Source: an uncultured Parabacteroides sp.
GTDB lineage: Bacteria > Bacteroidota > Bacteroidia > Bacteroidales > Tannerellaceae
Assembly (NCBI GenBank): GCA_937894065.1
Contig: CALCST010000030.1
Location: 1-64,000 of the forward strand
DNA: 64,000 bases
Reading direction: 5' to 3'
Part shown: positions 51,365-60,714 of the stretch, in pieces
How positions within the stretch are numbered: position 1 is the first letter of the stretch
How the letters are laid out: the number at the start of each line of letters is the position of its first letter
Program-made: the position numbers and the translations under genes
The notes under the pieces: generated by a model
What the model was told of the DNA's origin: nothing
The model's input: the letters and a program-made list of their open reading frames with translations, nothing else
The model's database searches: none

Positions 51365-52705
51365 ATGGTTTCAGATAGTGGAGTAATAACAAACAGACAG
51401 ATTTGGAATATCAGTTATCCTATTTTTTTCGGCTTGCTTGCCCAGAATATTATCAATGTTACTGATACTGCATTCTTGGGCAGAGTAGGCGAGGTTGAAC
51501 TTGGAGCCTCAGCCATGGGCGGCTTGTATTATATTTGTATTTTCACCATAGCTTTTGGTTTTAGCACAGGTTCGCAAATCCTTATAGCACGAAGGAACGG
51601 GGAGAAGAATTATGCAGAAGTCGGTCCTGTCATGATTCAGGGCTGTGCTTTTTTGCTTGTTATGGCAGCTCTCCTGTTTGGCTTATCTTTATTGTTTGCG
51701 GGAGATATAATGCGAATGCTGATTTCTTCTGATGATATATGGAATGCCACAGTAAGATTCTTGAATTGGCGTGTAATCGGATTTTTCTTTGTCTTCCTTG
51801 GAGTGATGTTCAGAGCATTCTTTGTTGGTATAACACGAACCAAAGTTCTGACACTGAATGCAATTGTCATGGCAATAACAAATATAGTGCTGGATTATCT
51901 GTTGATATTCGGAAAATTCGGATTCCCCAAATTAGGGCTGGAAGGAGCAGCAATTGCATCTGTCATTGCTGAGGCAGTATCTATATTGTTCTATTTCATT
52001 TACACGCGCTTGACAGTTGACTCCGAAAAATATGGTCTGACGCGTTTCCGCTCATTTGATGTAGACTTGCTGAAACGAGTGCTCAATATTTCTATTTTCA
52101 CAATGTTGCAATATTTCATATCATTGTCAACATATTTCATCCTGTTTATTGCAGTGGAACATTTGGGACAAAGGTCGCTTGCGGTGGCAAATATTGTGAG
52201 AAGTCTTTATGTTATGATGCTTATTCCTATAAATGCTTTAGCAATGACAACCAATACATTGGTGAGCAATTGTCTGGGTGCCGACCGTGCTGACAATGTT
52301 CTTCCGGTAATCAAGCATATAACATATTTGTCTGTCGGTGTCACGGTTGTTTTCGTTGGAGTTTTGTGTTTGTTCCCAAAGGCAGTTCTGTCCATATACA
52401 CCAATGATATGGAGCTAATCGAAGCATCGGTTTCCACTTTCTTTATAGTGGCGCTGGCTATGCCAATAGCTGCAATGGCTAATATCGTATTCAATGGATT
52501 GATTGGAACGGGAAACACTCAGGTCGCATTTATTATTGAAGTGGTGACATTGGTTTTCTATACCTTGTTTATTTTCGTTGCAGCATTCAGGATGAAACTT
52601 CCGGTTTCATTATGTTTCCTTACTGAGACAATATATTATGTGGGATTATTCCTGTTCAGTATTATATATTTGCTTAAAGGAAACTGGAGGAATAAGGTTC
52701 TATAA
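51365..52705 (+). CDS. MATE family efflux transporter
   Basis: 446 aa with twelve hydrophobic segments. The N-terminal ISYPIFFGLLAQNIINVTDTAFLGRVGEVELGA stretch (in parts: NVTDTAFLGRVG) and a mirrored second half with IGTGNTQVAF match the MATE family, which exports drugs or metabolites using Na+ or H+. It is monocistronic, with its own gap upstream and a terminator shared with the GH92 genes downstream. Confidence 0.92.
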   Translation: MVSDSGVITNRQIWNISYPIFFGLLAQNIINVTDTAFLGRVGEVELGASAMGGLYYICIFTIAFGFSTGSQILIARRNGEKNYAEVGPVMIQGCAFLLVMAALLFGLSLLFAGDIMRMLISSDDIWNATVRFLNWRVIGFFFVFLGVMFRAFFVGITRTKVLTLNAIVMAITNIVLDYLLIFGKFGFPKLGLEGAAIASVIAEAVSILFYFIYTRLTVDSEKYGLTRFRSFDVDLLKRVLNISIFTMLQYFISLSTYFILFIAVEHLGQRSLAVANIVRSLYVMMLIPINALAMTTNTLVSNCLGADRADNVLPVIKHITYLSVGVTVVFVGVLCLFPKAVLSIYTNDMELIEASVSTFFIVALAMPIAAMANIVFNGLIGTGNTQVAFIIEVVTLVFYTLFIFVAAFRMKLPVSLCFLTETIYYVGLFLFSIIYLLKGNWRNKVL

Positions 52706-52729
52706 TTGTAATAATTATTTGGATAAAAT

Positions 52730-52770
52730 AAACCCCGGCAATTCATTATTTGGTAGAATTGTCGGGGTTT
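52730..52770. terminator. Bidirectional terminator between MATE and GH92 genes
   Basis: AAACCCCGGCAATTC (52730-52744) pairs with GAATTGTCGGGGTTT (52756-52770), with one G-T wobble. It serves convergent genes. Confidence 0.88.
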
Positions 52771-52792
52771 GATATTTTAGATTTATCTGATA

Positions 52793-55066
52793 TTACTTAA
52801 GAACACCGGCAGAAGGCGGAGGAGTTGCAGTTCCCCAAGCCTTGTTTGCCTTCGGTCCCATTTCCAGTTCCAGAACACCGCCGTTGGCGATATCTGAGTG
52901 GTTGAACCAAGGCTGGTTCAATTCTTTTCCATTCAGGCGGGCAGACTGTATATATTTGTTTTCTTTGGAAGCATTGTTAGCCTTAATCTCAAAGATTTTT
53001 CCATTGCCCAAATCCATCTTCACGTCAGTAAATACCGGACTACCGATATTGTATGTCGGTGAACCTGGAGTTACAGGATAGAATCCCATCTGGCTGAATG
53101 CAACGAAAGCAGACATACCACCGCCATCTTCATCACCCGGAACGCCCATCAAGTCGTTGCGGAACCACATATCAAGCAATGTTCTGATTCTTTTCTGTGT
53201 CATCCAAGGTTTGCCAGCATAATTGTAAAGATATGGAATATGCAAACTTGGCTCGTTAGCCATTGAGAACATACCAACATTTCCTGTATGGTCAGGCAAG
53301 AATGAATAGAACTGCCACTTCGACATACCAAGCGGAGTGTTGAACATTTCGTCCAATGCAGAAGTGAACTTGTCGTTTCCACCAACCAGCTGAATCAAGT
53401 CAGCAATATTGTGCTGAACATCCCAACGATAGATATATCCGTTGTTTTCACCGTAATAGTCGCGTGCGCCCAATCCGCCGTCATAACGGTAATCAAGCGG
53501 AGTGATGAATTTTCCGTCTTTATCTTTCGGATGGAAGAATCCAGTTTCAGGGTTGAACACGTTTCTGTAATTATATGAGCATTTCAGATAATGAGCAGCC
53601 TCGTCTTCCTTGTTCAATTCTTTGGCAATTTGAGACAGACACCACTGGTCGTATGAAGTACCCAGAGTAACAGCAATCGGCTGACGTTTTTCCCACATAG
53701 AAACATTCTCTACTGTTTCCTTTTCACCCGGACGAAGAGCCGGAATATATCCGTGTTCTTTATAGAAGTTGTCCAACCATCCGGCGGGTTTTGCAGACCA
53801 AGGAATAAGAGTCTTTTCCTCGATTGCAGCCTTACAAGCAGCATAAGCTTTTTCCAAGTCAAATGAACGCAATCCCTTCTTGTATGCATCGATTACTGTT
53901 GCTACACCGTGGTTGGAGTTCATACGTCTTGTGTCGCCTGTCACTTCAGGGAAAGTAGGCATCCAGTTGTTACCCATTTGCTCTGCCATCAGCAGATATG
54001 AGTTGATAATGTTTCCTTCAACTTCGTTTTCGATAAGAACGCGAAGTGGGTGAGTGGCACGGTATGTATCCCAAATCCAGTCGTCAGTATAGAAAGCACG
54101 TCCGCCGTCTTCGTGGATTTTACCGTCGAAAGCACTGTAATATCTTCCGTCCTCGCTCATGCAGATAGGACGTTCATAACATCTGTATAATGAAGTATAG
54201 AACACAGTTTTGTCGTCCTCGCTGCCACCTTGAATCTTGATTTTACCAAGAGTTTCGTTCCATACAGCCTTTCCGGCTTCTGCAACGGCATTTACATCAT
54301 AAGTCTTGATTTCACGTTCAAGATTCTTTTTAGCCTGGTCTGTGTCAATGAAAGAAATACCATATCTTACATGAACACTACCGTTCATATTGCCGAACGA
54401 CATCACAACAGCTGCATTCTCGCCTTCAGCTTTCTGGCTGTTATAGTCAACAGCCGAAGCACTGAGTATTCCTGATTTCTCCGGAGTTTTATCCACTTCA
54501 GCGAAGAAATAGATTTTAGTATTCTTGTCGATATACTGGAAACCCTGCACAGTGTTGCCGTTTACATTCATTTCACCTTTGCGGCTGTTGAATATAAGAT
54601 ATGTAGGCTTCTGTTCGTCAAACGAAAGATTGTAGATTGCACTCTGATGTGACGGTGCATATTCCACGTTAGCTTCCAACTCGTCAAGATAAACCTGATA
54701 GTGATAAGGTTTGATGCTCTCTCTGTCGTAGCTCAGAGCAACAACAGGCTGCAATCCTTTTTCATCACCCTGGAAAGGTGAGATGTTGAATGCCGAGCGT
54801 TCACGATGGTTCGTAACAATCACAGGCAGGCCACCGAGGCGGTCTGCTGTGAAGTCTGCTCTTTCAGGATATGCACGCAGCATACTGTTAGGCAGATGAA
54901 CTGTTGGGAAAGTCGGAACCAGCAAGTGGCTGATATTTCCCATATATGGATTTACATATTCGACAGGCGACAGGCTTTGCTCATTGTTCATACTTGTCTG
55001 AGAGCAAGAGGCAAGCAAGAACGCAGAAGCCATCAGAGCCAAAGCCGATTTTACTGTTTTATGCAT
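52793..55066 (-). CDS. GH92 lipoprotein, divergent member (alpha-mannosidase family)
   Basis: 757 aa. A lipobox (LLASC) gives the lipidated cysteine at residue 21. GH92 features include YVNPYMGNISHLL near the start, WDTYRATHPL, and the C-terminal GDEDGGGMSAFVAFSQMGFYPVTPG. In the catalytic Glu region it reads GENNGYIYRWDVQHN where the two sister genes read EGN-W-HY, and it has ANEPSLHIPYLY where they have AHGN[E/Q]P. It is last of three GH92 genes and would be surface exposed. Exo-alpha-mannosidase activity is expected; linkage specificity is unknown. Confidence 0.88.
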   Translation of the reverse strand: MHKTVKSALALMASAFLLASCSQTSMNNEQSLSPVEYVNPYMGNISHLLVPTFPTVHLPNSMLRAYPERADFTADRLGGLPVIVTNHRERSAFNISPFQGDEKGLQPVVALSYDRESIKPYHYQVYLDELEANVEYAPSHQSAIYNLSFDEQKPTYLIFNSRKGEMNVNGNTVQGFQYIDKNTKIYFFAEVDKTPEKSGILSASAVDYNSQKAEGENAAVVMSFGNMNGSVHVRYGISFIDTDQAKKNLEREIKTYDVNAVAEAGKAVWNETLGKIKIQGGSEDDKTVFYTSLYRCYERPICMSEDGRYYSAFDGKIHEDGGRAFYTDDWIWDTYRATHPLRVLIENEVEGNIINSYLLMAEQMGNNWMPTFPEVTGDTRRMNSNHGVATVIDAYKKGLRSFDLEKAYAACKAAIEEKTLIPWSAKPAGWLDNFYKEHGYIPALRPGEKETVENVSMWEKRQPIAVTLGTSYDQWCLSQIAKELNKEDEAAHYLKCSYNYRNVFNPETGFFHPKDKDGKFITPLDYRYDGGLGARDYYGENNGYIYRWDVQHNIADLIQLVGGNDKFTSALDEMFNTPLGMSKWQFYSFLPDHTGNVGMFSMANEPSLHIPYLYNYAGKPWMTQKRIRTLLDMWFRNDLMGVPGDEDGGGMSAFVAFSQMGFYPVTPGSPTYNIGSPVFTDVKMDLGNGKIFEIKANNASKENKYIQSARLNGKELNQPWFNHSDIANGGVLELEMGPKANKAWGTATPPPSAGVLK

Positions 55067-55087
55067 AATAATTAGTTTATACGGTTA

Positions 55088-57358
55088 TTATTCACTCTTT
55101 GGACGGTCTTCCGGAGCAGCACCAAATTCTTTGTTTGGAGTGTTGCCCATTACAAATGTCAGATTACCGCCTTTCATCACATCTTCGTATGTGATATATG
55201 ATTTTGTATAAGGCTGTCCGTTCAATGTAGCAGACTGGATATAGATGTTTTCGTTGCTGTTGTTCTGTGCCACAACTTCGAAAGTCTTTCCACCAGGCAA
55301 ATTGATGCTTACTTTTTCGAATGAAGGACTACCGAATACCAAAACTCCATTTGAAGGATTCACCTGATAGAAACCTAAAGCAGACATAACATGCCAAGCA
55401 GACATCTGACCGCAGTCTTCGTTGCCGATTACACCTTCCGGTTTGTCAGTATAGAAATTAGACTGAATCCAGCGAACTTTCTCAGCTGTTTTCCACTGTT
55501 CTCCGGCATACGGATACATATAAGCTACATGGTGGCTAGGTTCGTTTCCGTGAGCGTACATACCAATCAAACCACTGATATCGCTTGATGCACCTTCACC
55601 CATATCACCTTCAGCAACGAACAAAGAGTCCATTTTAGCAATGAAAGCAGCATCGCCACCCATCAGTTCGATAAGTCCTTCAGGATTCTGAGGAACAAAG
55701 AATGTATAATGCCAACCGTTTCCTTCGCAGAAATCACCAACTCCGTGGATTGAACGGAACGGATCATATGGAGTTCTCCATGAACCGTCATTCATTTTAG
55801 GACGGATAAAGTTAATGTCTTTGTCAAAATACTGTTCGTAATAATGGCCACGTTTGCTATATTCCTTATAGTCGTCTTCCTTACCCATTTTCTTGGCAAC
55901 TCTTGCAATTCCCCAGTCACCAACTGCATATTCCATAGCAATAGAAGTTGCTTCGTGAACCTTATCGCAAGGGATATAACCTTTTTCCAATACATAAGGA
56001 ACACCTTTCTGCTTTTCATATGTTGCAGAGCTAGTCATAGCTTTGTATGCTCTTTCTGCATCAAAACCAGTGAAGCCTTTCATATAAGCATCAGCAATAA
56101 TAGGAATTGCGCTATATCCAGGCATACATTCAGTTTCGCCACCAACCAATGGCCAGATTGGCAATTTGCCCTGCTGGTCGAAAATGCTCAAGTAAGAGTT
56201 TACCATATCAGGAACCATTTCTGGCTCGATGATAGTAAACAAAGGATTCAATGTGCGGTAAGTATCCCACAATGAGAAAGTAGAATAATTTGTCCAATTG
56301 TTGTTGCTGTAAACTTTATCGTCATGACCGCGGAATTCACCGTTTACATCACAATAAAGAGTAGGAGCGATGAACATGTGATACATTGAAGTATAGAAAA
56401 TCTTCTTTGCACGTTCGTCATTTGATTCAACATTAATAACAGCAAGACGGTCATTCCATTTGTCAACAGCAGCCTGATGAACTTTCTCGAAATCCCAGTC
56501 TGCAAGTTCAGCATTCAAGTTTGCCAAAGCATTTTCGCAGCTAACAGAAGAAATAGCAAGTTTCACCTGTACTTTTTCCGGAGCATCTTCCTTGAATGTA
56601 ATGACAGCTTTTACTGATTCGCCTTTCAATTCATTTTCTCCTGCAGCAGTATCATCATTGAAAACCTGAACAGAAGCGATTGGCTGTTCTGATTTCATAA
56701 CGAAATAAACCTTATGCTGCGGACTCCATCCTTTTGAGAAACGATAACCTTCAACTGTATTATCGTCAACTTTCTTCAGATAAGTTTCATAAGCTTTGTC
56801 GCCATTTCCTTCTTTCAAATTGATAAGAAGTCTTTTTTCGCCTTGAGGATAAGTATATCTGTGGATAGCAGCACGTTCTGTTGCAGTAAGTTCCACTTTT
56901 ACACCATTATCCATCAACAATGAATAATATCCTGGAGAAACAGATTCATTCTTGTGGCTGTAGTATGAAGATGCAGCACCTTCAATATTATCCTGTTCGC
57001 CGCGTGCAGTACGCACTTCACCTGTGTATGGCATCATCAGGATATCACCCAAATCAGCACAACCAGTTCCACTCAAGTGTGTGTGGCTGAATCCAATGAT
57101 TACACTGTCAGTGTAATGGTAACCGGAACACCAGTCCCAACCTTTGTGTATGTTCTGCGGACCAGCCTGAATCATACCAAAAGGAACGCTTGCACCCACG
57201 AATACATGGCCATGATCGCCAGTACCAATGTATGGGTCAACATAAGAAACGTAATCAATAACCTTTTTCTCTTCTGCCTTGTTTGTAGGAGCACAAGAAA
57301 ATGCAAAAAATGCCAGACCAGCTGCGCCTGACATCATAATTTTCTGTACAAAATTCAT
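55088..57358 (-). CDS. GH92 alpha-mannosidase family lipoprotein
   Basis: 756 aa from the ATG at 57358. A longer frame starts at 57424, but only the 57358 start gives a lipoprotein signal (FAFSC, Cys22). Typical GH92 stretches: YVDPYIGTGDHGHVFVGASVPFG, TFSLWDTYRTLNPLFTI, EGNGWHYTFFVPQNPEGL, AHGNEPSHHVAYMYPYAG and GNEDCGQMSAWHV. GH92 enzymes are Ca2+-dependent exo-alpha-mannosidases. It lies 22 bp upstream of the third GH92 gene, so these two are co-transcribed. Confidence 0.93.
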   Translation of the reverse strand: MNFVQKIMMSGAAGLAFFAFSCAPTNKAEEKKVIDYVSYVDPYIGTGDHGHVFVGASVPFGMIQAGPQNIHKGWDWCSGYHYTDSVIIGFSHTHLSGTGCADLGDILMMPYTGEVRTARGEQDNIEGAASSYYSHKNESVSPGYYSLLMDNGVKVELTATERAAIHRYTYPQGEKRLLINLKEGNGDKAYETYLKKVDDNTVEGYRFSKGWSPQHKVYFVMKSEQPIASVQVFNDDTAAGENELKGESVKAVITFKEDAPEKVQVKLAISSVSCENALANLNAELADWDFEKVHQAAVDKWNDRLAVINVESNDERAKKIFYTSMYHMFIAPTLYCDVNGEFRGHDDKVYSNNNWTNYSTFSLWDTYRTLNPLFTIIEPEMVPDMVNSYLSIFDQQGKLPIWPLVGGETECMPGYSAIPIIADAYMKGFTGFDAERAYKAMTSSATYEKQKGVPYVLEKGYIPCDKVHEATSIAMEYAVGDWGIARVAKKMGKEDDYKEYSKRGHYYEQYFDKDINFIRPKMNDGSWRTPYDPFRSIHGVGDFCEGNGWHYTFFVPQNPEGLIELMGGDAAFIAKMDSLFVAEGDMGEGASSDISGLIGMYAHGNEPSHHVAYMYPYAGEQWKTAEKVRWIQSNFYTDKPEGVIGNEDCGQMSAWHVMSALGFYQVNPSNGVLVFGSPSFEKVSINLPGGKTFEVVAQNNSNENIYIQSATLNGQPYTKSYITYEDVMKGGNLTFVMGNTPNKEFGAAPEDRPKSE

Positions 57359-57417
57359 GATATTTATATTTATGTGTTCTTCGTTTTTGTCAACTTTTGC
57401 AAGTTTACGAATTATAG

Positions 57418-57487
57418 GAGTCATAGGAGTTAAATGCCAAACTGTGACTAAATCCGGATATTTAACAACCTGTAACTCCTATAACTC
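57418..57487. repeat. Inverted repeat between GH92 genes
   Basis: GAGTCATAGGAGTTA (57418-57432) and TAACTCCTATAACTC (57473-57487) pair with one mismatch around a 40-base loop. TATAGGAG also precedes the left arm. A TTGTCAACTTTTGCAAGTTT fragment nearby is family A-like. Confidence 0.55.
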
Positions 57488-57518
57488 ACTGGAAGTTATA
57501 TAATCAAAACTTCACTTT

Positions 57519-59825
57519 TTATTTTTTCTCGTCTTTTGAGAATGAGTAAGGGAAATCAGATTCCTGAGTTCCTCTCTGTTTGTTAGGTTCGCTACCCATT
57601 TTGATATTGATAACTCCACCCTTCATCATTTCATTGTGGTCAAGATAATTCTTAGTATAGTTCTGACCATTGAATGTCATAGACTGGATATAGATGTTTT
57701 CGTCGCTGTTTTCAGGAGCGTTGATAACAAGATTCTTTCCGTTTTCAAAATGAATAGTTGCTTTCTTGAACAATGGAGCACCAAGAACATACTGAGTTGT
57801 TCCAGGGCAAACAGGATAGAATCCCAATGCTGAGAATACATACCATGCAGATGTCTGGCCATTGTCCTCGTCACCGCAATATCCGTCAGGACCCGGAGTG
57901 TACATACGGTTCATAACCTGACGCAACCAGTACTGAGCTTTCCAAGGTTCGCCTGCATAGTTATACATATAAATCATATGCTGGATTGGCTGGTTACCGT
58001 GTGCATAGTTACCCATGTTCATAACCGTCATCTCACGGATTTCGTGGATCACCTGTCCATAGTAGCTTTCATCGAAGATTGGTGGAACAGCAAATACTGA
58101 GTCAAGCATAGTGACGAAGTTTTCACGGCCGCCCATCAAATCAATCAATCCCTGAGGATCGTGGAATACTGACCAAGAATAGTGCCAGCTGTTACCTTCA
58201 GTGAAAGCGTCACCCCATTTAAGAGGAGAGAATGGAGCCATAAATTCACCGTTCTCGTTCTTGCCTCTCATAAGATTTGTTTCCTTGTCGAACAGGTTCT
58301 TATAGTTCATCGCACGTTTTGCATAAAGATTGATTTCCTTTTTCGGACGTTTCAATTCTTTAGCAATCTTGTAGATACACCAGTCGTCGTAAGCATATTC
58401 CAAAGTACGTGCCGCATTTTCGTTGATTTTAACATCATAAGGCACATAGCCAAGTTTGTTGTAATATTCGTGTCCAAGGCGGCCTGTTGAAGAAACTTTA
58501 GGATGAACATTCTCTGTACCATGAATCAATCCTTCGTAAAGAGTTTTCAGGTCGTCAACCTTTACACCTTTCATATAAGCATCAACCAAAACAGAAGCAG
58601 AGTTGTTACCAATCATACAACCTCTGTGGCCCGGACTTGCCCATTCTGGGAAGAATCCGCTTTCTTTATATGTGTTGATAAGACCTTCCTGGATTTCCTT
58701 GTTGACAGAAGGATACATCATATTCAGGAATGGGAACAAACAACGGAATGTATCCCAGAAACCAGTATCAGTGTACATAAAGCCAGGAAGAACCTGTCCG
58801 TTGTACGGGCTATAGTGAACCGGATTTCCGTTAGCATCAATTTCATAGAATTTGCGTGGGAAAAGCAATGAGCGGTACATACAAGAGTAGAATGTACGAT
58901 ACTGGTCAAGATTTCCGCCATCAACTTCTATTTTGCTTAATACCTTGTTCCAAGCCTCTTTACCTTTCTGCTTGATAGTTTCAAAACTGTCATTGCCAAG
59001 TTCCTTAAGGTTCAGTTCTGCCTGTTCATAGCTGATGAATGAAGAAGCAATTCTAGCATGAACCAATTCGCCTTTCTTAGTCTTGAAACCAATGATAGCA
59101 CCGGCATGGTTAGCTTCCTGCTCATTCTTGTTTTCAGTAACTTTTCCGTTGTCAACAGTTGCCTTATAAGTGAAAGGTTTGTCGAATTTAATAACGAAAT
59201 AGTTCTTGAAATTATCAGGAACACCACCGCTGTTCTTTGTAGTATAACCGATGATTTTATTTTCTTCCGGAACAATTTTTACATATGAACCTTTGTCAAA
59301 CGGGTCAACAACAACATATGAATTGTCGTTTTCCGGGAAAGTGAAGCGGAACATTACGGCACGTTCAGTCGGTGTGAATTCTGTAACAATGTCGTGCTCT
59401 GCAAGATAAACCTTATAGTAGTATGGTTTAGCCTCTTCACCTTTGTGTGAGAACCAGCTTGCACGCTTCTGCATGTCAAACTCAGGTTTACCAACAATTG
59501 GCATAATTGAGAACTGACCGTAGTCATTAATCCACGGGCTTGGCTGGTGAGTCTGTTTGAAACCGTTGATTTTTGTTGCTGTGTACTGATACATCCATCC
59601 GTCGCCCATTTTTCCTGTCTGAGGTGACCAGAAGTTCATACCCCAAGGACGGGCAATTGCAGGATAAGTGTTTCCCGTAGATAGTTCGAACGTTGATTCT
59701 GTACCCACTAATGGGTTAACATAATTAACCGGGTCAAAAGCTTCGTTAGCACTTGCTGAAAACGTCTGAGCAGAGAAGCTCATGGTTGCAGCTAAAGCTA
59801 ATGCCCATAAACTTTTTTTATTCAT
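57519..59825 (-). CDS. GH92 alpha-mannosidase family protein, secreted
   Basis: 768 aa with a type I signal peptide (ends FSASANE), unlike the two lipoprotein sisters. Key segments: YVNPLVGTESTFELSTGNTYP, GFWDTFRCLFPFL, EGNSWHYSWSVFHDPQGL, AHGNQPIQHMIYMYNYAG and GDEDNGQTSAWYV. Expected: Ca2+-dependent exo-alpha-mannosidase. It is the first of three GH92 genes, with a 160-bp gap to the second that holds a 15-bp inverted repeat (57418-57432 and 57473-57487). Confidence 0.93.
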   Translation of the reverse strand: MNKKSLWALALAATMSFSAQTFSASANEAFDPVNYVNPLVGTESTFELSTGNTYPAIARPWGMNFWSPQTGKMGDGWMYQYTATKINGFKQTHQPSPWINDYGQFSIMPIVGKPEFDMQKRASWFSHKGEEAKPYYYKVYLAEHDIVTEFTPTERAVMFRFTFPENDNSYVVVDPFDKGSYVKIVPEENKIIGYTTKNSGGVPDNFKNYFVIKFDKPFTYKATVDNGKVTENKNEQEANHAGAIIGFKTKKGELVHARIASSFISYEQAELNLKELGNDSFETIKQKGKEAWNKVLSKIEVDGGNLDQYRTFYSCMYRSLLFPRKFYEIDANGNPVHYSPYNGQVLPGFMYTDTGFWDTFRCLFPFLNMMYPSVNKEIQEGLINTYKESGFFPEWASPGHRGCMIGNNSASVLVDAYMKGVKVDDLKTLYEGLIHGTENVHPKVSSTGRLGHEYYNKLGYVPYDVKINENAARTLEYAYDDWCIYKIAKELKRPKKEINLYAKRAMNYKNLFDKETNLMRGKNENGEFMAPFSPLKWGDAFTEGNSWHYSWSVFHDPQGLIDLMGGRENFVTMLDSVFAVPPIFDESYYGQVIHEIREMTVMNMGNYAHGNQPIQHMIYMYNYAGEPWKAQYWLRQVMNRMYTPGPDGYCGDEDNGQTSAWYVFSALGFYPVCPGTTQYVLGAPLFKKATIHFENGKNLVINAPENSDENIYIQSMTFNGQNYTKNYLDHNEMMKGGVINIKMGSEPNKQRGTQESDFPYSFSKDEKK

Positions 59826-60167
59826 GAAATAGATTTATTTTAAGAATGATTATTTGTTTATTCTTTTTGCCTAGGCAAATATAGTGATTTAGATTAGATT
59901 TTTTAATATTTTGTGCCTGTGTGTGTTAAAGTTTATATGTTTTTAAGTTTTATCTCTGTCTGATTATTAGTCTGCCGTTAATAATTCAAGTTTCGCAAGC
60001 TCAACTTACAGGTGACGAGTTGACAAGGTATTCAAATTTTTATTCGTGAAATTACAGGTGTTCTGACCTTGTCAACTTGTATCTGAAGCCTTGTTAACTT
60101 TTAAGTTGAGTAACTTGCGAAACTTGAATTCTCTTTATTCAATATTGTTTATCTGATAATTTATCTC
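59826..60167. other. Gap between GH92 and DJ-1 genes
   Basis: 342 bp without a gene. It holds a minus-strand -7 element for GH92 (CAAATATA at 59876-59883, reading TATATTTG), then a complete family A palindrome. Confidence 0.65.
59983..60130. repeat. Family A palindromic repeat, complete copy 3 (best preserved)
   Basis: Terminal arms are AATTCAAGTTTCGCAAG (59983-59999) and its exact complement CTTGCGAAACTTGAATT (60114-60130), a 17-bp perfect inverted repeat, followed inward by CTCAACTT/AAGTTGAG. Inner arms: GAGTTGACAAGG on the left and CCTTGTCAACTTGTATCTGA with CCTTGTTAACTT on the right at 22-bp spacing. Total 148 bp. Confidence 0.92.
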
Positions 60168-60713
60168 TTAAATAAGCAATCCTGCTGCCACTTCTTCTGC
60201 AACAGCTTCGCCTTTGATTGCAGCTACCAGAGCCAGAGCAAAGTTGAATACGAAGCCCGGACCTTTTCCTGTTATCACATTTCCGTCTGTAACAGCCGGT
60301 TCGCCTGTAACCTCCGCACCAATCAATGTAGGTTCAAAGCTAGGATAGCATGTAGCCTTCTTTCCTTTAAGCAATCCAAGACCACCCAAAACCAGCGGAG
60401 CAGCGCATATAGCCGCAACAATGCGGTTCTCTCGAAATTGCTGCAACAATGCTTCTTTAAGAGGTTCGCATTCGTTAAGGTTCTTAGAACCCGGCATACC
60501 TCCAGGTAATATCAGAGCATCAGCTCCGTCAAAGCTAGCTTCATTAAAGCAAATATCAGCCATAACTGGAATATTATGCGCACCTTTCACACATTTCTCA
60601 TTGTTAATGGATACAGTTGTAGCTTCGATGCCTGCGCGGCGCAATACATCCACTGTTCCCAAGGCTTCAGTTTCCTCGAAACCCTCTGCCAAGAATACGA
60701 ATGCTTTTTTCAT
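60168..60713 (-). CDS. DJ-1/PfpI family protein
   Basis: 181 aa, the usual DJ-1 length. The N-terminus FVFLAEGFEETEALGTVDVLRRAG and the nucleophile-elbow Cys in VAAICAAPLVLGG match the DJ-1/ThiJ branch. Members act in oxidative stress or as glyoxalase/deglycase-like enzymes; the role here is unknown. It starts one base after the TonB stop (TAA-C-ATG), so the two are co-transcribed. Confidence 0.9.
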   Translation of the reverse strand: MKKAFVFLAEGFEETEALGTVDVLRRAGIEATTVSINNEKCVKGAHNIPVMADICFNEASFDGADALILPGGMPGSKNLNECEPLKEALLQQFRENRIVAAICAAPLVLGGLGLLKGKKATCYPSFEPTLIGAEVTGEPAVTDGNVITGKGPGFVFNFALALVAAIKGEAVAEEVAAGLLI

Positions 60714-60714
60714 G

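Noticed and set aside
57359..57424. Upstream extension of the middle GH92 gene
   Set aside because: It would place 22 charged residues before the lipoprotein signal; the 57358 start gives a proper lipobox.
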